Positions 1 through 5,077 of a DNA stretch of 5,077 nucleotides are shown here, one piece after another (position 1 is the stretch's first letter; each line of letters opens with the position of its first letter). The notes below the pieces were generated by a model. It saw nothing but the letters and a program-made list of their open reading frames with translations. It was not told where the DNA came from and searched no databases. The stretch is from Myxococcales bacterium. Lineage in GTDB: Bacteria; Myxococcota_A; Polyangia; Polyangiales; Polyangiaceae. Both the position numbers and the translations under genes were made by a program. Where the stretch lies: NCBI GenBank assembly GCA_025362165.1, contig JANYHY010000149.1, positions 1 to 5,077 of the forward strand. Direction: 5' to 3'.

Positions 1-593
1 GTCGGATCCGTGAGGTACTTGTCGAACGTGTTGTACCAGTTCTTCACGAGGCTCGAGCGCTCGGGCACGATGTCCACGACGCGGTAGCTGTTGCCCGCAG
101 GCTCGAGCACGTAGTCGATGAAGACCATCGGGTCTCGCGGGTTGACTTTGCTCGTGGCCTCCGTGTGGACCTGTACAAAGCTCCCGACGTTCGCCGTACC
201 CGGCGGGTTCGGCACATACGTGACCGTGTAGTTGAGCGTGCGGTTCAGGTTCTTCTGGTACTGCTTCTGCACGAGCGTCTTGATGAGCGCCGAGATCTCC
301 GTTTGCTGAGTTGGGGAGAGCTGATTCCAGTGATTGGCGCAGTTGGGGATGGATGCTTGGCAGGGCGCGCCGAAGGTGCCCTTCACCAGCGAGTCGTAGT
401 CGATCATCGAGTCGAGCGCGGCGGAGATCTGCGCGTCCTTCGAGGCAGAGTTCGGCTGCTGCAACAAGCCGGTGAGCTTGTTGTGCTGGGTTTGGACGTA
501 GACGTCCGGCGTTTGCGCCCCCGCGACCGCCGAAGAAGCGGCGAACGCGATAGAGAACATGACGCCAGCCAACGACAGTGAACGGAACTTCAT
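1..593 (-). CDS. mlaC: MlaC/Ttg2D-family ABC transporter auxiliary (phospholipid-binding) protein, partial
   Basis: The ATG is at 593-591 and the frame stays open to the left edge, giving 197 codons; the C-terminus is missing. Residues 1 to about 24-26 form a signal peptide: MKFR, a hydrophobic stretch, then AVA-GA as the likely cleavage site, so the product is periplasmic. The mature part follows the MlaC plan: YDSLVKG (66-72), W89-NQLSPTQQ, a helix with VQKQY (108-112), then beta strands with VFIDYVLEP (157-165), YRVVDIV (170-176) and SLVKNW (181-186) before F190. These match the family's Y-x-x-x-D-V..G-x-S-L core. Family members carry phospholipids between the outer membrane and the MlaFEDB-type inner-membrane ABC transporter. 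No other Mla gene is visible here. A loop with C78 and C85 is inserted before W89 compared with E. coli MlaC as I recall it. A weak AAGG lies about 9 bases before the ATG. The family call is firm; the lipid role is by homology, and Myxococcota can carry paralogues. Confidence 0.85.
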   Translation of the reverse strand, partial: MKFRSLSLAGVMFSIAFAASSAVAGAQTPDVYVQTQHNKLTGLLQQPNSASKDAQISAALDSMIDYDSLVKGTFGAPCQASIPNCANHWNQLSPTQQTEISALIKTLVQKQYQKNLNRTLNYTVTYVPNPPGTANVGSFVQVHTEATSKVNPRDPMVFIDYVLEPAGNSYRVVDIVPERSSLVKNWYNTFDKYLTDP

Positions 594-652
594 GGTCTTG
601 CCTTGTTCGACGGGGATTTGCCGCACTTGATTCACGGCTCTCTACCAGATGC

Positions 653-668
653 TGCAAGGCGAAGGCCA
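653..668 (-). promoter_or_regulatory. Candidate sigma-54 (-24/-12) promoter for the mlaC-like gene
   Basis: Read on the minus strand, the site is TGGC-N7-TTGCA, with the invariant GG and GC ten bases apart. It matches the consensus TGGCACG-N4-TTGCW at TGGC and TTGCA but not at ACG. It lies in the only gap before the mlaC-like gene, and a start about 12 bases downstream would leave a leader of roughly 45-50 bases. I see no good sigma-70 pair in the same gap. The match is to one recalled consensus and could be chance. Confidence 0.35.
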
Positions 669-678
669 GTTTCGCTCT

Positions 679-694
679 GTAAGGCGGAACTTAC
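679..694 (-). repeat. Small inverted repeat overlapping the kinase stop codon
   Basis: GTAAG and CTTAC are separated by six bases, and the arm at 690-694 includes the TAA stop of the kinase gene. The five-pair stem is rich in A-T and has no T-run after it, so it is a poor intrinsic terminator. I record it only as the sole stem at the end of the pilC-kinase unit; it may mean nothing. Confidence 0.15.
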
Positions 695-2040
695 GCACGA
701 GCTGGCTTTGGCGGCGGAAGACTCGCTTTTAGGCCTACGACGTCGCGGCTGAGCACGACACGAAACATCGCGCCCCCTTGTGGCTGGCTGACGACATCGA
801 TCGACGCTCCGAAGCGCGAGTGGTCGTCCAGGATACGCTTGACGACGGCCAGCCCGATGCCGGTCCCATGAGAGCGCGTCGTGTAGAACGCGTCGAAGAT
901 GCGCGCTTTCGCGTCGCCAGAGACGCCTGGGCCTTGGTCTTCCACCGAGAGCGTAGTCGTGTCCTGATCGACCTCCACGCGCACGGTGACTGTCGTGTCT
1001 GCGTTCGATGATTGGATCGCATTGCGCACCAGATTCCAGACGACTTGGCGAATCTGCGCGCCGTCGCAGCGTGCTCGCACGCCGCCCTCGGGTCCGATGT
1101 AGATCACTTTGATCGTGCCCTTCGCTCCGGCAGGGCGGTTCGCGAGCTCCACCACGTCGCGCGCGACCTCGGCGACATCAACGGACTCTGCCCTGGCCTT
1201 GCGCGGCTTGGAGAGATCGACCATGTCGCCGACGAGATCGTTCAAGCGCGTCGCCTCGCGGAGGATGATGTCGCAGAGCTGCTTGTCCTCGCTCTCGAGC
1301 GCAGCGGACTCACGCAGCAGCTCGACCGAGCCCTTGATGGAGCCAAGTGGATTTCGGATCTCGTGCGCGAGCCATGCCGCGATCCGTCCGAGCTCGGCGA
1401 GCCGCTCGGCCTCGGTGTAGCGCTGCGTCGCGAGCTCGAGCGCACCGCCCGTCGTGCGCAGGCGCTCGGCCAAGTAGCTTGCGAGCGCGGTGACGACGAC
1501 GATGCCGAGCACGTTGATGAGCACTGGATACGTGAGCTGAGCCGGCGTGAGCGCGAAGCTCGACCAGAGCTGATCGGATGGTGGATGCAAGACGCCGCGC
1601 GCGAACGCCGCGCACATCGCGCCGTACAGGACGCCGCCGATCACCGCTGAGAGGACCGCGCCGCGCAGGCCGACGAGGATCGCCCCCACGAGCACCGTGA
1701 GGCCGTAGAACGAGGTCGCGCCGCTCGACGCGCCACCCGACACGTAGACGATGGCGGTCCACAAGACTTGATCGAGCACGAGCTGCACGTACGTGAGCTC
1801 GCGGAGCCTACGCCCCGATCGCAGCACCGCTCCTTGCACCGCCGCGAGCGCGTACGCGACGCCGATCGTGATGTACACGATGCGCAGCGTCTCGGGATAC
1901 TCGGCGAGCTTGCCGCGCAGATAGAAGAAGAAGGTAGCGCCCAACAGCAGCGTGAGCACTGTGAGCCGAAGGCCAGTCACCCACGAGAGCCGGCGCCGCA
2001 GACCGTCGTCGACGAACTCAATCCGGGGACTTGCGACCAC
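691..2040 (-). CDS. pilS: PilS-type membrane sensor histidine kinase (no PAS domain)
   Basis: This is a 449-residue two-component sensor kinase. Six membrane segments are visible at roughly 24-42, 53-73, 83-101, 108-125, 127-148 and 171-190, with almost no periplasmic domain. A short charged linker (about 191-213) leads straight into the HisKA domain, whose phospho-acceptor is H226 in AHEIRNP. The ATPase domain has the N box around N336 and N340, the G1 box D368-QGPG, the F box FDAFYTTR (382-389) and the G2 box GTGIGL (392-397), so all catalytic elements are present. Six membrane segments plus an NtrB-like kinase and a position just after pilC fit PilS, which acts with the sigma-54 activator PilR to control pilin expression. 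Known PilS proteins such as that of Pseudomonas aeruginosa (about 530 residues) carry a PAS domain between membrane and kinase; this one does not. The start is GTG, eight bases after the pilC stop. The next gene is not pilR, so the partner is unknown. Kinase certain; the PilS name is inference. Confidence 0.8.
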   Translation of the reverse strand: MVASPRIEFVDDGLRRRLSWVTGLRLTVLTLLLGATFFFYLRGKLAEYPETLRIVYITIGVAYALAAVQGAVLRSGRRLRELTYVQLVLDQVLWTAIVYVSGGASSGATSFYGLTVLVGAILVGLRGAVLSAVIGGVLYGAMCAAFARGVLHPPSDQLWSSFALTPAQLTYPVLINVLGIVVVTALASYLAERLRTTGGALELATQRYTEAERLAELGRIAAWLAHEIRNPLGSIKGSVELLRESAALESEDKQLCDIILREATRLNDLVGDMVDLSKPRKARAESVDVAEVARDVVELANRPAGAKGTIKVIYIGPEGGVRARCDGAQIRQVVWNLVRNAIQSSNADTTVTVRVEVDQDTTTLSVEDQGPGVSGDAKARIFDAFYTTRSHGTGIGLAVVKRILDDHSRFGASIDVVSQPQGGAMFRVVLSRDVVGLKASLPPPKPARA

Positions 2041-2048
2041 CGCCCGTC

Positions 2049-3263
2049 TCAGTCCGCCTTGATTTTGCCAGCCATCGAGAAGATCGGCAGGTACATCGCG
2101 ATGAGCACGACGCCGACCGTCGACCCGATGAACACCATCATCACTGGCTCGATGAGGCTCGTCATCGCGGCGACTGCGACGTCGACCTCCTCTTCGTAGA
2201 AGTCGGCGATCTTGTTGAGCATGGTGTCGAGCGCGCCGGTCTGCTCACCGACGCCGATCATTTGCACGACCATCGGCGGGAACACGGCCGTCTGTGTGAG
2301 CGGCTCCGCCATGTTCTTGCCCTCGCTGATGCGCGCGCGCGTGTACATGATGGCCTCTTCGATCACCATGTTTCCAGCGGTCTTGGCGACGATCTCGAGC
2401 GCATCGAGGATCGCGACGCCCGACGTGAGCAACGTCCCGAGCGTGCGTGTGAAGCGCGCGACGGCGATCTTCTTGAGGACGTCGCCGATGACGGGCAAGC
2501 GCAGCAGCATCCGATGGAAGAAGCGCTTACCGTTGGGGCGTCGATAGATCATGCTGACGGCCACCGTCCCCGCCACGAGCAGCACGAGGACGTAAGGCAG
2601 GTTGTGGACGAACGACTCGGAGACCGAGATGACGATCTGCGTGAGGACGGGCATGTCGTCCTTGCTGCCGAGGTCCTTGAAGATGTTCTTGAACGACGGG
2701 ATGACCCACCCGAGCAAGACGCCGAGCACCGCGCCGAAGACGAACAAGACGACGCTCGGGTACACCATCGCACCACGCAACTGGCGCTTGAGCTTGACGT
2801 TCTTCTCGGCGTAGACCGCGAGGCGATTGAGGATGGTGTCGATGATGCCGCCCGCCTCGCCTGCTTGAACGAGGTTGCAGTAGAGCGGATCGAACACGTC
2901 CTCGTGCTTGCGTAGGGCCTCGCTGAACGTCGCGCCTTGCTCCACGGTCGACTTCACGTCTCCGATGACGAGCGCGAAATTCTTGTTGTCCGTCTGGTTG
3001 CCGAGGATGTCGAGGCACTGCACGATCGGCAAACCGGCGTCGATCATGGTGGCAAGCAGGCGCGTGAAGGTGACGAGGTCCTTCTGAGAGACGCCCGAGC
3101 CGAACTTGATCCTGCTCCAGTCGAAGCCCTTCTTCTTGACCTTCGTTGGCGTGAGCTTCTGGGCGCGGAGTTTGTTCTGGACGGCGTCCTCCGTCTCAGC
3201 CTCCATCTGCCCCTTGCGCAGCTCTCCGGTCGCCGCGCGCGCTTCCCAGACGAATTCGGCCAT
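2049..3263 (-). CDS. pilC: Type IV pilus inner-membrane platform protein PilC
   Basis: The 404-residue product has the usual PilC/GspF length. It forms the inner-membrane platform on which the PilB and PilT motor ATPases act to assemble and retract the pilus. After an N-terminal cytoplasmic part (FVWEARAATGE, then a basic KVKKKGFDW) come two T2SSF repeats. The first, about 62-188, has FTRLLATMIDAGLPI (66-80), AGEAGGIIDT (134-143) and YPS (168-170). The second, about 268-392, has FTRTLGTLLTSGVAILDAL (271-289), GVGEQTGALDTML (337-349) and EPVMM (372-376). Membrane segments lie near 168-187, 222-240 and 372-392. The ATG at 3263 is chosen because homology begins there (MAEFVWEARA). The frame stays open upstream to 3965, but that part is antisense to the serine hydrolase. 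The gene has its own promoter with almost no leader and is followed after eight bases by the PilS-like kinase. No pilB or pilT is adjacent. A GspF paralogue is possible; the kinase neighbour favours PilC. Confidence 0.93.
   Translation of the reverse strand: MAEFVWEARAATGELRKGQMEAETEDAVQNKLRAQKLTPTKVKKKGFDWSRIKFGSGVSQKDLVTFTRLLATMIDAGLPIVQCLDILGNQTDNKNFALVIGDVKSTVEQGATFSEALRKHEDVFDPLYCNLVQAGEAGGIIDTILNRLAVYAEKNVKLKRQLRGAMVYPSVVLFVFGAVLGVLLGWVIPSFKNIFKDLGSKDDMPVLTQIVISVSESFVHNLPYVLVLLVAGTVAVSMIYRRPNGKRFFHRMLLRLPVIGDVLKKIAVARFTRTLGTLLTSGVAILDALEIVAKTAGNMVIEEAIMYTRARISEGKNMAEPLTQTAVFPPMVVQMIGVGEQTGALDTMLNKIADFYEEEVDVAVAAMTSLIEPVMMVFIGSTVGVVLIAMYLPIFSMAGKIKAD
2054..2060 (-). promoter_or_regulatory. 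Ribosome binding site for the kinase gene, inside the pilC 3' end
   Basis: AAGGCGG (six of seven bases matching AAGGAGG) lies in the last codons of pilC, 13 bases before the GTG at 2040. The spacing is long, but this is the best Shine-Dalgarno-like site near that start. It supports GTG over the in-frame GTG at codon 21. The position inside pilC suggests translational coupling of the two genes. Confidence 0.4.
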
Positions 3264-3272
3264 CGTCTGGGC

Positions 3273-3302
3273 ATGATAGCTTCTTGTGAAGCGAACGGTC
3301 AA
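3273..3302 (-). promoter_or_regulatory. Near-consensus sigma-70 promoter for pilC-pilS, predicted leaderless
   Basis: On the minus strand, TTGACC (3302-3297, five of six matches to TTGACA) and TATCAT (3278-3273, five of six to TATAAT) are separated by 18 bases. Only nine bases lie between the -10 box and the pilC ATG at 3263. Transcription should therefore start about 0-3 bases before the ATG, leaving no room for a ribosome binding site; none is visible there. The boxes are unusually AT-rich for this window, which favours a real promoter. Confidence 0.65.
3279..3292. repeat. Perfect inverted repeat within the pilC promoter spacer
   Basis: GCTTC and GAAGC flank a four-base centre (TTGT), making a 14-base dyad entirely inside the 18-base spacer between the -35 and -10 boxes of the pilC promoter. 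A regulator bound here would sit on the promoter and lies 22 bases from the divergent serine hydrolase start. Five-base dyads arise often by chance, so operator function is only a possibility. Confidence 0.3.
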
Positions 3303-3314
3303 AGAACGAGGCTC

Positions 3315-4331
3315 ATGACAAGCGCCGAAGAGCTCGCCAGAAAGCTCATTGCCGAGGGGATCGCGCCTCATGCGGCCGTCGGCGTTCTGTCGAAGACCGC
3401 GATGCGCCTCGGCGGAGACGTCGAGACCATCTTCGATCTCGCGAGCCTCACCAAACCGGCGACAGCCCTCGCCATCGCGACACTTGGGTTCAAGGATCGA
3501 CTCCTCGGCGAACTTGTAGAAGAAGCGCGAGGCACGTGGAGTGAAGAGACGCCGCTCGAGCTGTTGCTTGCCCACCGCGCCGGGCTCTCCGCGCACGAGA
3601 AGCTCTACGCTCCGATGCTCGTTGGCGAGCCGGTCGATCGTCCGCGCGCTATGAATACGGCGGCGAACGCGCGACGCGAGGGCGACACGAGCGCGCCCGT
3701 CTACAGCGACATGGGCTACGTGCTCGCAGGCGAAGCGCTCGCGCGGGCGACGCAGCAGCAAGACGCCGGCCTCGCGATCACCGAGTGTGTCCTGTCGCCG
3801 TTGGGGTTGGGCGGTGAGATCGGAACCAGCCGCGAGCTGGGGCTGTCGTCGAAGCTTGCTCGCGTCGCTCCGACTGAAGACGTCGCGTGGCGCGGCGGAG
3901 TGATCCATGGGCTCGTTCATGACGAGAACGCGTGGGCGCTTACGGACCGCGGAGGCAGCGGACACGCGGGCCTCTTCGGCACGATCACCGGAGTCCTGAA
4001 ATTAGGCCGCGCCGCGCTCGATCTCTTGATGGGTCATCCATCTCCGCTCGGCACGATCGACATCGATTGGATGGTCAAGGAGCGACCCGGCGGAAGCCTC
4101 CGCGCTGGGTTCGACGGCAAGAGCGAGACCGGCTCGTCTGCGGGCAACGTGTTGGGACCGCGAACGTTTGGTCACCTGGGCTTCACCGGAACGAGCGTGT
4201 GGATCGATCCCGATCGCGAGCTCGTCGTCGCGATCCTCACCAACCGAGTTCACCCCACACGCGAAAACACCAAGATCCGGGAGGCCCGACCCTGGGCTCA
4301 CGACGCGCTCGCCACGATTGGCAACGACTGA
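3315..4331 (+). CDS. Serine hydrolase, class C beta-lactamase/EstB-like family
   Basis: This 338-residue protein has the penicillin-recognising serine hydrolase fold. S44-L-T-K47 is the nucleophile motif SxxK, Y130-S-D132 stands at the YxN position, and H287-L-G289 is the third motif (usually KTG, here in the HxG form) within GHLGFTGTSVWIDP. The stretch GLVHDENAWAL (199-209) and GGSGHAGLFGT (213-223) is typical of the beta-lactamase-related esterase and peptidase branch, not of true antibiotic-resistance enzymes. Members cleave esters, amides or D-amino acid peptide bonds; the substrate here is unknown. The N-terminus has no signal peptide, so the protein is probably cytoplasmic, unlike AmpC or the penicillin-binding proteins. 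The ATG at 3315 has GAGG (3308-3311) only three bases upstream. An in-frame ATG at 3273 would add 14 residues but overlaps the pilC promoter. The gene is divergent from pilC with a 51-base gap, in which I see no clear plus-strand promoter. Family call firm, function open. Confidence 0.88.
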   Translation: MTSAEELARKLIAEGIAPHAAVGVLSKTAMRLGGDVETIFDLASLTKPATALAIATLGFKDRLLGELVEEARGTWSEETPLELLLAHRAGLSAHEKLYAPMLVGEPVDRPRAMNTAANARREGDTSAPVYSDMGYVLAGEALARATQQQDAGLAITECVLSPLGLGGEIGTSRELGLSSKLARVAPTEDVAWRGGVIHGLVHDENAWALTDRGGSGHAGLFGTITGVLKLGRAALDLLMGHPSPLGTIDIDWMVKERPGGSLRAGFDGKSETGSSAGNVLGPRTFGHLGFTGTSVWIDPDRELVVAILTNRVHPTRENTKIREARPWAHDALATIGND

Positions 4332-4334
4332 TTG

Positions 4335-4390
4335 ATGCCGCCGTTGGCGGACATCAACGGCCTTCGGCATAGCGGAGGTGCCGTTGGCAC
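4335..4390. terminator. Paired hairpins between convergent genes, possible bidirectional terminator
   Basis: Two five-pair stems, each with a GTT loop, stand 40 bases apart: CCGCC-GTT-GGCGG (4338-4350) and GTGCC-GTT-GGCAC (4378-4390). They share the core GCCGTTGGC but have different outer stem bases that still pair. A longer alternative fold pairs ATGCCG (4335-4340) with CGGCAT (4365-4370) and CCGTTG (4341-4346) with CAACGG (4355-4360), with a CCTT bulge. The gap lies between two converging stop codons, as expected for a terminator, but no T-run follows on either strand, so this is not a classical intrinsic terminator. Confidence 0.4.
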
Positions 4391-4410
4391 GCCCCAATCG
4401 CGCGACGCAG

Positions 4411-5077
4411 CTAGGGCTCCGCGCGTGGTCTCGAGAAAATCGACGACGCGACCAGAAACACGCCGCAAACAATCGCACCACCGATGGGCCAGCGCGCCAT
4501 CGCATCATCGCCGTGCAGGTGAAGTTGGAGCGCCGCGAGCCCGCACGCGATGCCGATGGCCGTGTAGATGACCTGGCGACCTGCGACGTAGACGGTGCGT
4601 GCGCCCTCGGTCATTCCACGCACCCGCACTTCCATCTCGCCGCGCGTCGCCTTGTTCAAATACTTCTTGAGGTCATCTGGCAGCGTGACCGCCGAGAGCG
4701 CCATGTCGCGCACGGTCTCCATGACCAGCTCTTGCCAGTCACGACTGCCGAGCACGAAGTCCTGCAAATAAGGTTGAATGATGCTCATGGGCTCGAGGTC
4801 TGGGTCGAGCATCGAGCAGCAACCGTAGAGCAGAATGATCGTCCGCTCGAGGAGCACCCAGTCTTTCGGGATGTGAAACGCGCCAGATATCTCCTTCAAA
4901 CCAACATTCATCTTGCGAAGATCGAGGAGGTTTTCGAACCCGCGCTGCGGATCGATCTTGATGTCCTTCAGGTTGAAGCTGTCGAGCTTGACCTCTTCCT
5001 GAAAGCGTCGATGAAAGTACTCGATGATCTTCTCGCTCAACGCCTCGTCGGTGGTGCGCGACAAGAACCCCATCTTG
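4411..5077 (-). CDS. ABC1/AarF/UbiB-family atypical kinase, C-terminal part (partial)
   Basis: The visible 221 codons end at the TAG at 4413-4411; the frame is still open at the right edge, so the ATG at 5073 is internal and the true start is outside. The stretch IPKDWVLLERTIILLYG followed by SMLDPDLEP and PYL (about residues 68-103 from that internal Met) fits the C-lobe of UbiB/AarF proteins, where IP..L.LL.R....L.G....LDPD....... PY recurs. KATRGEMEVRVRG (141-153) fits the family's R-G-E/D-L-x-V-x-x-x-G segment. Two membrane helices close the protein (about 165-185 and 195-213), also typical. Homologues (UbiB, yeast Coq8, human ADCK) are ATPase-type atypical kinases that support ubiquinone biosynthesis and lipid handling at the inner membrane. 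The ATP-binding and catalytic motifs lie outside the window, so activity cannot be judged. Family members are usually about 430-560 residues, so roughly 40-50 percent is seen. It converges on the serine hydrolase with a 79-base gap. Confidence 0.78.
   Translation of the reverse strand, partial: KMGFLSRTTDEALSEKIIEYFHRRFQEEVKLDSFNLKDIKIDPQRGFENLLDLRKMNVGLKEISGAFHIPKDWVLLERTIILLYGCCSMLDPDLEPMSIIQPYLQDFVLGSRDWQELVMETVRDMALSAVTLPDDLKKYLNKATRGEMEVRVRGMTEGARTVYVAGRQVIYTAIGIACGLAALQLHLHGDDAMARWPIGGAIVCGVFLVASSIFSRPRAEP

Noticed and set aside
165..581. Plus-strand open frame of 138 codons
   Set aside because: It is antisense to the mlaC-like gene, is made of Arg, Val and Leu runs with no recognisable motif, and the minus-strand frame has a signal peptide and family motifs.
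1012..1650. Plus-strand open frame of 212 codons
   Set aside because: It is antisense to the kinase and HATPase regions of the PilS-like gene, where the minus strand shows every expected motif.
2031..2915. Plus-strand open frame of 294 codons, rich in Asp, His, Glu and Arg
   Set aside because: It is the antisense shadow of pilC; the highly charged composition without any fold-like pattern is typical of such shadows in GC-rich DNA.
2937..3314. N-terminal extension of the serine hydrolase frame
   Set aside because: It would overlap pilC and its promoter on the opposite strand, and hydrolase-like sequence begins only after 3315. The nearer ATG at 3273 is a weaker alternative because it overlaps the pilC promoter boxes.
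3264..3965. Extension of the pilC frame by 234 residues upstream to an ATG at 3965
   Set aside because: The extra part lies fully antisense to the serine hydrolase, has an arginine-rich low-complexity look, and PilC homology and length begin at 3263. It is an open frame caused by high GC.
4002..4508. Minus-strand open frame of 168 codons spanning the convergent gap
   Set aside because: It is antisense to the end of the serine hydrolase and overlaps the UbiB-like gene in another frame; it has no motif.
5071..5073. ATG at 5073 as the start of the UbiB-like gene
   Set aside because: The frame continues to the window edge, the visible part matches only the C-terminal lobe, and the kinase core must lie upstream. 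The gene is partial, not a short protein.

Overview
The window is GC-rich (by eye over 60 percent), gene-dense chromosomal DNA with five protein-coding genes, two of them cut by the window edges. I see no mobile element, CRISPR array, tRNA or rRNA. A pilC gene directly followed by a six-transmembrane PilS-type kinase matches the pilC-pilS order of the Myxococcus xanthus pil cluster. With the base composition, this suggests a myxobacterium or relative (Myxococcota). That assignment is inference; no marker gene is present.

Layout, left to right. (1) Positions 1-593, minus strand: the N-terminal 197 codons of a secreted MlaC/Ttg2D-family phospholipid-shuttle protein, running off the left edge. 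(2) Positions 594-690: a 97-base gap with a possible sigma-54 type -24/-12 element pointing at the mlaC-like gene. (3) Positions 691-2040, minus: a membrane histidine kinase of PilS type without a PAS domain. (4) Positions 2049-3263, minus: pilC, the inner-membrane platform protein of the type IV pilus; eight bases separate it from the kinase, so the two form an operon. (5) Positions 3264-3314: a 51-base divergent intergenic region with a near-consensus sigma-70 promoter for pilC, placed so close to the ATG that the transcript would be leaderless or nearly so. (6) Positions 3315-4331, plus: a serine hydrolase of the class C beta-lactamase/EstB-like fold without a signal peptide. (7) Positions 4332-4410: a convergent gap with two small hairpins that share a GTT loop. 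(8) Positions 4411-5077, minus: the C-terminal part of an ABC1/AarF/UbiB-family atypical kinase ending in two membrane segments; its start lies beyond the right edge.

Functionally, the centre is a detached piece of type IV pilus machinery. pilC and its kinase are transcribed together from their own promoter. No pilB/pilT lies directly upstream and no pilR/pilA directly downstream, unlike the M. xanthus order. The flanking genes concern envelope or lipid biology (MlaC-like, UbiB-like) and a cytoplasmic serine hydrolase of unknown substrate; nothing in the sequence ties them to the pilus. Most of the window is ordinary. The points worth a second look are the leaderless pilC promoter, the PAS-less PilS, the two-cysteine insertion in the MlaC-like protein, the sigma-54-like site and the paired hairpins.
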